64,000 nucleotides of DNA from Rhizomys pruinosus (GCA_009823505.1 VZQC01000557.1:222260-286259); one strand, 5' to 3'. Counted from the stretch's first letter, positions 33,448-44,528 are shown. The notes: a model not told the origin generated them from the sequence alone. A program made the numbers and translations.

Positions 33448-34714
33448 TGTTGTAGTGCAATTTCCTCCCAGAGGAAATAGAGAGACGCTCATTAAGAATG
33501 AGGCTGGTCTGAGGGGAGGTGAAACATTCCATTCCACAGGGATGGGACTGGGCTCAAGAAGTAAACAACACAATAGCTTCAAAAAGTTCCTGAAACTGAC
33601 CAGACACACTAGGCCCCTTCCTCACTGGGCACATATAGGCAATAAGGACTGTTCAGAGACTCTAAGAAAGACAAGCTGCTTAGACAAGCTCAAACCATCT
33701 GACCTCTCTGAAGGAGACTCTCTCCAACCTTTCCAGCTGCTTACAGATTGTACAGTGAGCTGCAGGTTTCCTTCTTCCATGAGGTGTCACTCAAGCTGGA
33801 GTGGGCTTTGGTGGCGCAGCTGCCTTTGAGTCATTTCTGCTCCTGTGAGTACATCTCACCATACTCCTGTAAGTAACCCCTCACCATACTCCTGTAAGTA
33901 ACCTCTCACCATACTCCTGTAACATCTCACCATACTCCTGTAAGTAACCTCTCACTATACTCCTGTGAGTAACCTCTCACCATACTCTTGTGAGTAACCT
34001 CTCACTATACTCCTGTAAGTAACCTCTCACCATACTCCTGTGAGTAACCCTTCACCCATACTCCCATAGGTAACCTCTCACCATACTCCTGTGAGTAACC
34101 TCTCACTATACTCCTGTGAATAACCCTTCACCCACACTCCTGTAAGTATCCTCTCACCATACTCCTATGAGTAACCCTTCACCATACTCCTGTGAGTAAC
34201 CTCTCACCATACTCTTGTGAGTAACCTCTCACCATACTCCTGTTGGTAACCCTTCACCATACTCTCACCATACTCTCACCATACTCTTGTGAGTAACCCT
34301 TCACCATACTCCTGTAAATAACCCTCTCACCATACTCCTGTAAGTAACCCTCTCACCATACTCCTGTAACTTCTCACCATACTCCTGAAAGTAACCTCTC
34401 ACCATACTCCTGTAAGTAACCTCTCACCATACTCCTGTAACTAACCCCTTACCATACTCCTGTAACCCCTCACCATACTCCTGTGAGTAACCTCTCACCA
34501 TACTCCTGTGAGTAACCCTTCACCCACACTCCTGTGAGTAACCCCTCACCATACTCATATGGGTAACCCTTCATGTACACTCCTGTGAGTTACTGCAATA
34601 AAAGTCAATGGTTCACCAAGGTGGACTATGATGGTATCCTCACTTTGGTCTGATGTTGATTGCCTGTCTGAAGTGAGATGTTGGTTCACATCTTCCCAGG
34701 AATAGTATCACACA
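33448..34714 (+). mobile_element. LTR element copy 1, swollen by a minisatellite
   Basis: Left part (33448-33845) and right part (34600-34714) both align by eye with the LTR at 35975-36790: for example 'agtcatttctgctcctgtga' versus 'agtcatttctgcccctgtaa', an AATAAA-like signal with tggttcaccaa, and 'cttcccaggaatagtatcac' versus 'ctccccagaatagtaacaca'. It starts TGTTG and ends CACACA. The middle is a ~25-bp tandem array that exists as only about one or two units in the other copy. Family not identified (rodent ERVK-like guess). Confidence 0.8.
33845..34600 (+). repeat. ~25-bp minisatellite, about 30 units
   Basis: Unit 'ctcaccatactcctgtgagt' plus aacct, with gagt/aagt and ctc/ttc/ccct variants and some shortened units. 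It grew out of the LTR segment 'ctgtaagaatccccttaccc'-type sequence seen once in the copy at 36365-36385. Confidence 0.95.
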
Positions 34715-34855
34715 GCAGAACATGCCTAGAATCCATGCACAGAGGCTGAGGCAAGAGGACGACTAGTTCCAGGGAAGCCTGGACTAAAGAGGAGACCCTG
34801 TCCCAAAGCAACAACAACAACAACAACAACAACACACACACACACACACACGGTG
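34715..34855 (+). mobile_element. old B1-like SINE with CAA/CA tail
   Basis: 'aacatgcctagaatccatgc', gaggctgaggcaagagg, 'aagcctggactaaagaggag', accctgtcccaaagc, then (CAA)n and (CA)n at 34807-34852. Confidence 0.75.
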
Positions 34856-35974
34856 CACACATGCACATATACATACACGTGTACATTTGGGTACACTTGC
34901 TATCAGATGCATTATAGATTTTGTTGAAAATCTCCATCTATTGCTCATTGCACATTATTTTTCTAATATTTTAACATTTTAATTCATTGCAATTGTTGCC
35001 CTTTGTAATGTTATTTATATGATTTTATCCCTTTAGTATTTTGAGTTTTATGGCCAGCAAAGAGGTCCATGAACAAATATATGATTAATGGCCTGGTTAG
35101 GTGCTAGAGACAAGAAGAAAGTAATCTGGGTAAAAGATTCCTTTTAAAAAGTTAAACAGACCATTATAGGTTAAGTAAAAGGTGAAGACAAAGATTGTGG
35201 AGGAGAAACTAAATTGGCCTCAGTGGAAAGAAGACCAATATGGGGAAAAGGAGGGCTGTGGTCTAAGGCTGGGAATGAGCTAGGCTCAAACCAGGTGGGG
35301 CAAGAGTCTTAAATGGAGGAAGGGCAGGTGCAGAGACTAGGGAGATCAACAAGGAACTGAAAAATGCCCTCCTGGTTGGAAAGGTCTGTCTAACACAGGC
35401 CCAAGCAGGGACCAGTGCTCAATCACACATTCAATGCACGTGCCTGCCTATCATATTCTATTATAAAGGAAAGTTGCAAAAGGGTACTAAGTGCCATAGT
35501 ACTAGGATCCAAATGATGATAGTTTGAAATAAGAACTCTTTCTCTGACTCCTCCAAAATGCAGTGGCCCCTCAAGAAATTTCTGTGGCAGGAACAGGCCA
35601 CAAAACACAGTAAAGTTACTGCATCAGTCATGAGGAAGACAATTGATTTGCTGTGTGCCTGCAAGCCAAATCATCACTCCCTGCTTTTCTGTGATCATGA
35701 GCTAAGAAGTTTGTTTTTACACAATGGAGGAAAAAAACAATAAGAAGATTATTTTATGACACCTGGAAATTGTATTATTAAAATTTCAGTGTCATTAAAG
35801 TTGTATTGCAAAACTGGACATGATAGTCTTAATACTGGGCTGATTTTCAACCTCTCCTGCTAGATCATTTCTTTGGCTTTTTATTGCAGTCTGCCTTCCT
35901 CTTCTGCCTTCTTTTTCAATCCTACAAATCTAATTACTTCTCTTCTACCTTTCAATTAGCAATATGTGAGTGTG
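34856..35974. other. sequence between two same-orientation LTRs, nothing recognised
   Basis: About 1.1 kb with no coding motif. It could be the interior of a non-autonomous LTR element or unrelated spacer between two solo LTRs; no primer site is visible after the first LTR. Confidence 0.4.
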
Positions 35975-36792
35975 TGTTGCACATCAATCTCCTCTGAGAT
36001 AAACTTTCCCTCTTGATGGGAAGCTTACTAAAACACAGGATGTTGTAAACTCAGGAAGTGACAACTCTAAGGCTTCAGGAAATACCTGAAACTGAGCAGA
36101 TTCATCCAGCCCCTTCCTTGCCAAGCATTTATAAGCAGTGAGCCTGCCTAGAAGTAAACTCAGACCAGCCAAGTCACCTAGAGGAGACAGACCAGCAGAG
36201 TGGCCCAGAAGAGGCTCAGAGGCCCAGCTCTCTGGAAAGACACTGCCTAACCTGTCAAGCTGCCTGCCAACTGTACAGAAAATTTCATGTGGCCGGTGTC
36301 CATGAGCTGTCACCCACGTTGGGGTGGACTTCTGGTGATGCATCTTTCAGTCATTTCTGCCCCTGTAAGAATCCCCTTACCCGGGGCTGGAGCGATGGCC
36401 TAGCGGTTAAGAGCGCCGACCGCTCTTGCAGAGGACCCGGGTTCGATCCCCAGCACTCACATGGCAGCCGAGAGCCGTCTGAAACTCCAATTCCAGGAGA
36501 ACTCCAGTTCCAGGGGAGTCAGACGCCCTCTTCTGACCTCCGCAGCATTGCACGTCACGGGTGCACAGGCTTGCATGCAGACAATACATTCATACACATA
36601 TGGAAATAAATAAAATTTAAAAAATTAAAAAAAAAAAAAAGAATCCCCTTACCCACACTCACATAAGTAACCCAATAAACTCACTGGTTCACCAAATTGC
36701 CCTAGGGTTGGTAGCATTACTCTGGTCTATCATTGCTTCCCTGTCTGGGTGCAGTAGAGGTTTGTTTACATCTCCCCAGAATAGTAACACAC
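35975..36792 (+). mobile_element. LTR element copy 2, interrupted by a young B2
   Basis: Related to 33448-34714. Starts TGTTGCACATC and ends at the ACACA stretch near 36792. A B2 with target-site duplication is inserted at 36384-36640; without it the LTR is about 550 bp. AATAAA (ccaataaactcactgg, about 36672-36677) is retained. Confidence 0.8.
36384..36640 (+). mobile_element. B2 SINE, young subfamily, perfect target-site duplication
   Basis: Near-consensus B2 with the 17-bp duplication at 36483-36516. A perfect direct repeat agaatccccttaccc flanks it (about 36368-36382 and 36640-36655). Inserted into the LTR at 35975. Confidence 0.97.
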
Positions 36793-37002
36793 AATATATA
36801 TGTATGTATGTATACACATATTTGGTATGTAATATAGCTATTGATATATACATATATCTTTTGTTAGTATTTTTATTATTTAATTTTTCCATTTTTGTTT
36901 ACTTGAATTTTGTTTTAATCATTAGTTTACTTGCTATAATGGTTAATTTTACATGTTGGCTTGGCTGAGCTAAGAGATGCCCAGAAAGCTCATAAAATAT
37001 TA

Positions 37003-37132
37003 TTACACCTTTAACCCTAGCACTTGGAAAGCAGAGGCAGGCGGATCGTTTGTGAGTTCAAGGCCAGCCTGGTCTACAGAGTGAGTTCCAGGACAGCTGG
37101 GACTACAGGGAGACCCTGTCTCGAAAAGACAA
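37003..37132 (+). mobile_element. B1 SINE
   Basis: 'attacacctttaaccctagc', aggcaggcggatcg, 'agcctggtctacagagtgag', gagaccctgtctcgaaaag. Slightly 5'-truncated. Confidence 0.92.
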
Positions 37133-37175
37133 CACACACACACACACACAACACACACACAACCACACACTATAT

Positions 37176-37227
<52 letters not shown>
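37133..37227. repeat. (CA)n then (TA)n microsatellite
   Basis: B1 tail runs into CA repeats (37133-37168) and then about 25 TA units. Confidence 0.97.
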
Positions 37228-37228
<1 letters not shown>

Positions 37229-37231
37229 TTG

Positions 37232-37450
37232 TGGCTGGAGAGAGGATGGCTCAGCAGTTAAGAGCATTGATTGCTCTTGAAATGGACTCAGGTTCAGTTC
37301 CTAGCACTTAGGTGAGGGCTAACAACCATCTCTAACTCCAGTTCCAGGGGATCCAATGCCCTCTTCTGGTCTCCTTAGACATTGCACAACAAAAGGTATA
37401 CTTACACACATGCAGGCAAAACACTCATATATATTCAATAAATACATAAG
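37232..37450 (+). mobile_element. B2 SINE, older type
   Basis: 'gtggctggagagaggatggc', 'agcagttaagagcattgatt', 'tctaactccagttccagggg'. Lacks the 17-bp duplication. Confidence 0.9.
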
Positions 37451-37995
37451 TAAATAGAAACACTATACCTGAATGGGACTTTGAGGGTGTTCTGTGGTAA
37501 ACATTAACATTTGAATTGTCAGTCTGAGTAAAGAAGACTCTCCTCAACAGTGTAGTGGTATAATCAATGTGGTGACAGTCTGAACAGGCCTTAAGGACAG
37601 AGGCAGCAGAGGCAGGATGAGGCTTCTTCTATGTGAACTAGGACATCTGTATTTTGTGCCCTGGGTGCCCAGGTTCTCTGTTCGTCAGCCTCTGTATTAC
37701 TGTACAGGCTTTCCTTGTGCTCCAATCTGCAGACAGCAAATCAGCAGACCCCTGGGCTTGTGTAAGTCACATGAGCCAAGAGGATACATGTTGATTATTT
37801 ATATTCCTAGCACATTACATATGTGTAACTCACATCAGGTGCCCAAGAAACAAACAGGGAAAGGAGCGGCAGGAAGAAGAGAAGGAAGGCCACAGGGAGC
37901 GGAAGTCTAGGAGCTCTGATGCACTTGTGAGGAGAAACTAACCCCGCAGAGAGCCCTCAGGGCAACCCACCCACACGCTGCCTTAAAATGTACTA
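37451..37995. other. intergenic DNA, nothing recognised
   Basis: No recognisable element; the open frame at 37617-37910 (forward, 97 codons) has no family motif. Confidence 0.4.
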
Positions 37996-37997
37996 CT

Positions 37998-38190
37998 GGG
38001 CTGAGGAGATGGCTCAGTCGGAAAAGTGCTTGCTGCACAAACAAGAGGACTTGGTGTGGGCTCCCAAAACCTACGTACAAGTCAGGTTGTCTGCATGCGT
38101 CTGTGACTCCAGGTCTGAGGAGGCGAGAGGCGGGAGGAACTGTGGAGCAACCTCTCCAGTTCCTAGGAGACCCTGCCTCAAAAACTAGGG
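37998..38190 (+). mobile_element. B3-like SINE
   Basis: tRNA-like head 'gctgaggagatggctcagtc', 'aagtgcttgctgcacaaaca', and a B1-like end (gagaccctgcctcaaaaac). This looks like the B3 (B2-related) family rather than classical B2. Confidence 0.7.
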
Positions 38191-38597
38191 ACTTCTGGAC
38201 AGGACAGGAATGCTCTACCCAGGAACACCTAATGATATGGCTAGCTGCACAGGACCCAACCGTCAGCATTCCAGCATGAATGGGAGAGTCTCCAGATCCC
38301 TGCCCTAGTCAAAGAGCTGTAGGTAGACCATGGCCACTAAATGAGAGCCAGTTTTCTTCAGGATGAGCGGGTATGTTGCCCATGCCCATGAGGTCAGCTC
38401 TACAGTCAAGTACATATAAACAACAATAATTGGACCTGGAAGGTTTTGCATAAATAATTATGAAGAATAATTCTACAGCAAGAGGCCATGGATGTGAGAG
38501 GTGTGGTGGTTGGTGGGAGCAGGAAGGGGCTGATGTGATAAAAAGACATTGTACTCATATATGGAAGTCTCAAAAATTAGCAACTAAAAAAATACTG

Positions 38598-38825
38598 GGG
38601 GCTGGAGAGATGGCCTAACGGTTAAGAATACCGACTGCTCTTGCAGAGGACCTGGGTTCGATCCCCAGCACCCACATGGCGGCTGAGAACCATCTTTAAC
38701 TCCAGTTCCAGAGGATTCCAACACCTTCTTCTGACCTCCGCAGCATTGCGCAACATGGGTGCACAAACCTACATGCAGACAGTAAACTCATACACATAAA
38801 AAATAAATTAAAATTTAAAAAAATC
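38598..38825 (+). mobile_element. B2 SINE
   Basis: 'ggggctggagagatggccta', 'ggttaagaataccgactgct', gacctgggttcgatccc, single 'aactccagttccagaggatt' without duplication, A-rich tail. Confidence 0.94.
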
Positions 38826-38887
38826 TTGAATGTTGCAGACAAAAAATAATAATATGGGCAGCAATTGAGGAAGAGCATCAGTGTGGA

Positions 38888-38970
38888 ACTCTGGTACACA
38901 CACATGCACATACACACACATGCACATACACATGCATGTACACATGAATGAACACACACACATGCACACA
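38888..38970. repeat. imperfect (CA)n with catg interruptions
   Basis: Alternating acacac and catgcacata motifs. Confidence 0.85.
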
Positions 38971-39229
38971 CTATCTTAGCAAAACAATGGGTTGGAGGAG
39001 TCCACTGACCGCACCTCCTCCAGCCAGCTCTGTAACTGGATTGTCTAATATATTTTGAAATGCATATGGAGGTGTTTTGCCTTTTCTGGAATAATGCTTA
39101 TACTGACCCCAGGTTGAAAATAAGACTTCCTTAAAACAGCAAAAAAAAAAAAAAAGGCAAACATGTGTTTTCTTTCTATTAAGAGCAAAGCAAATCATTT
39201 AAATTGTAGTTTAAAATAAGAAAGTTTGG

Positions 39230-39605
39230 GCTTACTTACTTTCTATTGCTGTGATAAAGACACTGCCCAAAGCCAGTTTGGGGAGGAAAGGGTTTATCTC
39301 ACCTGCAGCTAACAGTTCATCTTGGAGGGAAACCAAGTCAGGAGCTTTGTGAAGTAACTGGAACAGACTATGGAGGAATGATGCTTACTGGCTTGTTCCT
39401 TAGGCCTGTGCTCAGCCTGATTTCTGATGTAACACAGGCCCAGGGTGGCATTGTCCACAGTGGACTGGGCCCTCCCACATCAGCCGACAATCAAAAAACT
39501 ACCTCACAGACATGGGCACAGGCCAAACCAGTGGAGGAAATTCCACAGTTACCGTTCCCTCCACCCAGGTGCGTCAAGTTGACAGCTAAAGCTGTCCAGC
39601 CCTGG
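39230..39605 (-). mobile_element. MaLR-type LTR, reverse strand
   Basis: 'ttctattgctgtgataaaga', 'ggggaggaaagggtttatct', 'ctgggccctcccacatcagc', 'caagttgacagctaaagctg': a rodent MaLR-type LTR in reverse orientation (ORR1/MT group). Confidence 0.75.
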
Positions 39606-39629
39606 AGGGAAGCAAATGGCTCTTGAATA

Positions 39630-39870
39630 TACATATTTATTTAGTTTACATATGTACCCAGTGGAGGGATAGCTGAACCATATGGCAAGTTGTGTTTTCA
39701 GATTTTTGAGGTACCTTAATGCAATTTTCCATATGACCATGCTAATTTGTATTTTTACCCACAGTGTACAAATTTTTCTACATTCTTTCCTGCATTTGTT
39801 AATTGTTGACTTGTTGAAAATTGTAATTCTACCTTGGACAAGATTTCCTTAATGGTTAGTAATATAGATA
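39630..39870 (-). mobile_element. ancient L1 fragment (L1M-like 3' region), reverse strand
   Basis: 'gggatagctgaaccatatgg', 'gatttttgaggtaccttaat', 'ttttacccacagtgtacaaa' match the widely known mammalian L1 3' text (gctggatcatatgg, tttttgaggaacctcc, cccaccaacagtgta) in antisense. Diverged, so old. Confidence 0.72.
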
Positions 39871-39892
39871 ATTTTTTCTTTTATTTTTTATT

Positions 39893-40048
39893 TTTTTTTT
39901 TTTGGTGTTTTTGAGACAGGGTCTCCCTTTAGTTCCAGCTAGCCTGGAGCTTGCTCTGTAGACCAGGCTGGCCTTGAACTCACAGAGATCTGCCTACCTC
40001 TGCCTCCCAACTGCTGGGATAAAAGGCATGTGCCACCACACCCAGCTT
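39893..40048 (-). mobile_element. B1 SINE, reverse strand
   Basis: T-run, gagacagggtctccctttag, ccaggctggccttgaactc, tgcctacctctgcctccc, 'aaaaggcatgtgccaccaca'. Confidence 0.94.
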
Positions 40049-40051
40049 AAG

Positions 40052-40235
40052 ATGGTTCTTAGCTACTTGGTGGCAGGGGCTGGAGCAGAAAGCCAAGGCT
40101 TACATCTTCTAATGAGCACAGGAAGCAGAGAGAGGCCCTCTTCTGACCTCTGTGGCCACTGCATGACATGGGTGTACTTACATATATGCAGGCAATACAC
40201 TCATACACATAAAAATAAATAAAATATTTTTAAAA
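40052..40235 (+). mobile_element. B2 SINE 3' portion
   Basis: 'gaggccctcttctgacctct', 'gacatgggtgtacttacata', 'acactcatacacataaaaat' are the body and tail of a B2; the head is missing or replaced. Confidence 0.75.
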
Positions 40236-40552
40236 TATGGCAAATGACCTGGGTAGAGGTATTTTTCAAAAGAACATGCACAATGTCCAGCAGGTATAAG
40301 AACCAATGCTAATGAGGAATAGTTCCGGAGTGGGCATATACTAAGGGGCCCGTGACAGAAACCTGGAAGAGAGGGCCGTGAAAGATCAAGACAGGATCAG
40401 TGTTTGAGGAGATATATGTGTTTAGTCTGATTCAAACCTCACATGACATATACATGTATTGAAACATTTCATGGCTCCTAGCAACATGAACAAGTTTTAT
40501 GTTTTATATAATAGTAGAAATAAGTTAGAAATAGAATAAAGGAGTAGAATAG
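40236..40552. other. intergenic DNA, nothing recognised
   Basis: Short AT-rich stretch with no recognisable element. Confidence 0.4.
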
Positions 40553-40609
40553 GGATTGGAGAGGTGGCTCAGCAGTTAAGAGCATTGACTGCTCTTGCAG
40601 AGGACCAGG
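40553..40609 (+). mobile_element. B2 SINE head, cut at a junction with an LTR
   Basis: 'ggctcagcagttaagagcat', gactgctcttgcagaggacc, after which LTR sequence begins. The B2 body is missing and the LTR lacks its first ~90 bp. Confidence 0.88.
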
Positions 40610-40610
40610 T

Positions 40611-40890
40611 CTTAGAAGGTGTGGCCATGCTGGAGGAAGTACTTCACTGGGGACAAGCTTAGAGAGTTTAACAAGCCTTGCTAGTCTCCAATGGCCCTCT
40701 CTCTGCTTCCTGTGCTCATTGGAAGATGTGAGCCTCGGCTTTCTGCTCCAGCCCCTGCCACCAAGCTTCCCACCACAATGGACTCTAAATTCCCTGAACC
40801 GTCAATCATGAGCTCAAATAAACTTTTCCTTTTATCATTTCCCTTGGTCATGGTGGTTTTATCACAGCAGCAGAAAAGTGCCTAATATAG
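40611..40890 (+). repeat. 5' LTR of the MaLR element, left-truncated
   Basis: Begins inside the LTR at cttagaaggtgtggccatgc (compare 42340 and 7930). Ends 'cagaaaagtgcctaatatag'. Confidence 0.88.
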
Positions 40891-42251
40891 TATTTGGTAC
40901 CAGAGAGTAGGCTGTTGGCTGTGAAGAACCTGACCATGTGGGTGTTTGGAGAAATGTGGAAGACTTTGGAACTTTGGGCTAGAAAAGTTGTTGACTACTG
41001 TAAACAGAACTTAATGGGTCATTCTAGTAGAAACCTAGAAGAAAGCAGTGCTGCTGAGAAAAAAATGTATTTCCAGAGGAAAATAAAGACTTAAGCAGCA
41101 ACTGGGATATTTTGTCACAGTCTGGCTACAGTTTGCCCACAGCCCAAACGCTTGCCTGAGACTAAATTTGAAAAGCAATGGACTAGTTTCTTTGGCAGAG
41201 GATATTTCAAGACAGCCTAATGTAGAAATGGTGGTGTGGCTATTAATGGTGAATATTATACAGATCTACAATGAAAAAGAGCAAATGGGGCAGAAAGAAA
41301 TGCAGAATGTACAGGTTGAGTTGGAAAAGTGCAAGAGGGAGATTAATGTTGGAGCCAAGGCATGTGAAGAAGAGGATCCCGTTGATTAGGAGATTAAAGT
41401 GATTAAGGAGAGGCCTACAGATTTACAAGTAAACAATAGAAAGAGTACCTTCAGGGCAAGACCACACCTAGCTAAGCCTCGAACTCTTGAAAGGAAAATA
41501 TTGAAAGGACAGAGAAAAGTTGCAAATGTGGTTGATGTAGGACAGAGTCCATCCCAAACTTGTAGCCAAACTTGGCAGTTTCATTCATGGGGTGCTGGCT
41601 TTAGAGGCATGAAGGATGAAAGACTGAAGGAGTCAGAGTTGTCAGTTCTTCCTTGGAGGTTTCAGAGAGCCACAGAGGTCAGGGAAAGTGCAGCAGGGGC
41701 GTCCCTGAATAAAGAAGTCTCTGAGAGGCCATTGCATGAAGCTGTGAAGGTGAAGCCTGGTTGGCAGCGGAGACCCCAAGAAGACATTTGAGATGACAGA
41801 GCTGTGAGATATTTGCTAAGGGGAGCTGCATACAGGGAGTGGTACCAGCCTAAGGAAGAGATGTATGCTGCAAGCAAAGCTGGAATAGCTGAGCCATCTA
41901 AGCCCTTTGGAAGTCAAGTCCCAGAAGTTGCACATGGAGCTACTGGACTTGGAGTTTGCCCTGCTGGTTTTTGGTCTTGTTTTGGCCCAGTATTTCCTCA
42001 CTATGCCTCTATTCCTCCCTTTTGGAATGGGAATGTGTATTCAGTTCCACTGTATGTTGGGAATATGTAATTTGTCTTTTGATTTTACAGGAGCTTACAG
42101 TTAAGAGATTAGCCTGGGTCTCAGAAGAGACTTTGGACTGTAGACTTTTGAATAGAATTTAGACTGGTAAAGACATGGGGACTTTTAAGGTTGGACTAAA
42201 TGCATTTTTCATTTTATATGGTCATGAGCCTATCAGGGCCAGAGAGTGGAA

Positions 42252-42613
42252 TGTGCTGGTTTGAATGAAAATGTCCCCCATAGGCTTCAAGTATTCAGAC
42301 ATTTTGTCCCAAGTTGGTGGTGTAGTTTTGGAAGGTCTTTGAAGGTGTGGCCATGCTGGAGGAAGTATGTCACTGGGGACAGGCTTAGAGAGTTTAACAA
42401 GCCTTGCTAGTCTCCAGTGGTCCTCTCTCTGATTCCTGTGCTCATTGGAAGATGTGAGCCTCAGCTTTCTGCTCCAGCCCCTGCCACCAAGCTTCCCACC
42501 ACAATGGACTCTAATTCCCCCAGAACCATCAATCATGAGCTAAAATAAACTCTTCCTTTTATAAGTTCCCTCGGTCATGGTGGTTTTATCACAGCAACAG
42601 AAAAGTGACTAAT
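42252..42613 (+). repeat. 3' LTR of the MaLR element
   Basis: Complete: TGTGCTGGTTTGAATGAAAA at the start, AATAAA at about 42544-42549, 'cagaaaagtgactaatagag' at the end; a purine-rich tract (gggccagagagtggaa) precedes it. Confidence 0.9.
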
Positions 42614-42619
42614 AGAGAT

Positions 42620-42950
42620 GATCTATCAGTGCTGCAAGTCGGGTATTGAAGTCCTGTACAATCACTGTTCTGCAGTCTCCATGTCTATTGATAATTAATG
42701 TATACATTTAAGTGCTACAATGTTAGGTACATATGAACTATTATATCTTCCTAGTGATGTCAACTTTGATCCTTGTCTAATTTTGTGTCACTTTTCCTAG
42801 TTTTTACAAAAAAATTTTTATGGATTACAAGCATAGTAGCTATTCTCATTTTCTTTTGGATTCCATCTTCATAAAGTATCTTTTTCTACCCCTTCACTTT
42901 AAATCTATGAATGTCTGCTTTGCATTTTTTTAGAGTGATAACTCTTCTGG
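42620..42950 (-). mobile_element. ancient L1 fragment, reverse strand
   Basis: 'gtattgaagtcctgtacaat', 'tcttttggattccatcttca', 'tacccctt' and 'gaatgtctgctttgcatttt' resemble antisense L1 ORF2-region text. Diverged; assignment is by phrase similarity only. Confidence 0.55.
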
Positions 42951-43499
42951 GTAGACTGAATAAGCTAATACACATGACACTTACAGTGTCAGTGTCTGGC
43001 ATTAGAAGGAGAAGTCAGAGGTTTTATCAACTATTATTATCACCACAAGTTTATCTCCTAACAAAGTTAGAGCAGAGATTGGAAGAAAAGATAGTTGGGT
43101 CAAAAGCAAACAAATGCTGTAGATATTGGGGTTGAGAATTCAACCTTGAAAATTTTACTCTGCTTTTATATTCATTCAAACAGCATTTACTGAGCAACTA
43201 CCACACAAACACAGATATCTGAGGCACTGGGGGTGGGAAGAAGGAGAGGAACAAAGAGGAGGAGGAGAGAAAGGGAGAATGAGGAGGAGGAGAAAGAATA
43301 AGATGAGTGGAAGACAGGGGAGAAAGAGGAGTGGAAGAGGAGGAAAGAGGAGGAAGAATGGATAAATTATGCACTATATAGAATGCTGCCTAAAGGGACA
43401 GGAGTTGTAACAAATGAACGTCATTTACTACCACAGCAGTAAAGAATGGATGGCTTGCAAACAATGCTGTTAGAAAGAAGTGACATCAACAGTAAACAG
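42951..43499. other. intergenic DNA with GA-rich tract at 43240-43365
   Basis: Purine-rich 'gaggaggagagaaagggaga'-type tract; otherwise nothing recognised. Confidence 0.6.
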
Positions 43500-43640
43500 T
43501 GAGGCAAGGTACAGCCCTAGTCTCAGCATTTGGGAACTAGAGAAAGGATGATCAGGAATTCAATGTCATCTTCTTCTCCATAGTGAATTTGGCACAAGCC
43601 TGAGCTACAAGAGATGCTGTCTCAAGAAATAAAACCAGAA
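43500..43640 (+). mobile_element. old B1/B4-like SINE
   Basis: 'cctagtctcagcatttggga', 'gatcaggaattcaatgtcat', gagatgctgtctcaagaaat. Diverged. Confidence 0.55.
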
Positions 43641-44089
43641 AACTGGTTGTTTCAGTAAGTGATGAATAGGGAAGGCATACTAAAAACACAGACTCCTTAA
43701 ACATAGAGACAGCATACTAAGAACACAGACTCCTTAAACACAGAGACAGCATGAACAGAGGCACCACAGTGAAGTACAACAGAGTTCATTCATTACTTAA
43801 TTTGTTCATGAACGAAGAAGCAATAAGCCAGGTACTGTATGAGCACTGGAGGTAAAGAAGGAGGCAAATGATACTCTGTCTTTCCAGGCTTCATCATCAA
43901 TTAGGAAAATACAATTTCTGAAATGTTATAAAAAGAATTATAGTAGAAATGTATAGGGAATGCTTGGTTAATTGTGAAACAAGATTAGGGGGAGATTCAA
44001 AAACCAGGCTTCATAGAGAGTGCCTGTGAGCAGTGGGCTGCAGTAGAGGAAGGAAGCAATTCCTCAGAGAAGCAGAAAGAGACACCTGT

Positions 44090-44165
44090 TTCTTTCTTTC
44101 TTCTTCTTCTTTCTTCTTTTCTTCTTCTTCTTCTTCTTGCTTTTCTTTTTTTTTTTTTTTATTTT
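44090..44165. repeat. pyrimidine-rich (CTT)n and T tract
   Basis: 'ttcttcttcttcttcttgct' followed by a T-run leading into a reverse B1. Confidence 0.95.
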
Positions 44166-44325
44166 TTTGGTTTTGTTTTTGAGACAGATATCGCCCTGTA
44201 GCCCTCGCTGGCCTGGAACTCTGAGACCGGACGTGTGCCTTGAACTCACAGAGAGTTCGCCGTGCCTCTAGCCCTCCTGAGTGCTGGGATCAAAGGCATT
44301 CACCCGAGAGACACACCAGCTTTAA
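44166..44325 (-). mobile_element. B1 SINE, reverse strand, unusually scrambled
   Basis: Recognisable pieces (gagacagatatcgccctgta, gccttgaactcacagagag, 'gagtgctgggatcaaaggca') are out of register with a normal B1 and broken by odd insertions and extra CpGs. Confidence 0.75.
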
Positions 44326-44334
44326 AGATGGTCT

Positions 44335-44440
44335 TCTAGCACCGGCCATTGGGTTGCTGCGGAAATTGAAACCGCCGTAGTCCGCTGCAAGAGCGTTGGT
44401 GCTCTAACTGCTGAGGCGCATTCTCTCCAGCCCCAGAAGA
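44335..44440 (-). mobile_element. B2 SINE head, reverse strand, scrambled
   Basis: 'ctgcaagagcgttggtgctc', taactgctgaggcgcattct, ctccagcccc: a reverse B2 head with anomalies like those of the adjacent B1. Confidence 0.7.
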
Positions 44441-44495
44441 CGTTGTTTTTATGCAGAGAATTTGCTAAACCCTTTGCAGTAGAGCCTGCGATTGA

Positions 44496-44499
<4 letters not shown>

Positions 44500-44528
<29 letters not shown>

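Larger units (their letters stand above)
40611..42613 (+). mobile_element. MaLR (MT-like) element with both LTRs
   Basis: A 5' LTR (40611-40890, missing its first part), a primer-binding site starting at 40895 (tggtaccagagagtagg, tRNA-Leu-like as in ERVL/MaLR elements), about 1.35 kb of interior and a complete 3' LTR (42252-42613). MaLR interiors are non-coding remains that depend on other elements for movement. Short open frames here (41168-41389, 41399-41791, 41804-42070) are probably gag-derived residue with no motif I can identify. LTRs match closely by eye. Confidence 0.88.

Noticed and set aside
33845..34600. Evenly spaced ~25-bp repeats suggesting a CRISPR array
   Set aside because: Units are contiguous without unique spacers and the genome is a rodent; it is a minisatellite.
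41168..42104. Series of forward frames of 65-130 codons
   Set aside because: They lie inside the MaLR interior between its two LTRs; probably decayed gag-derived sequence and not host genes.
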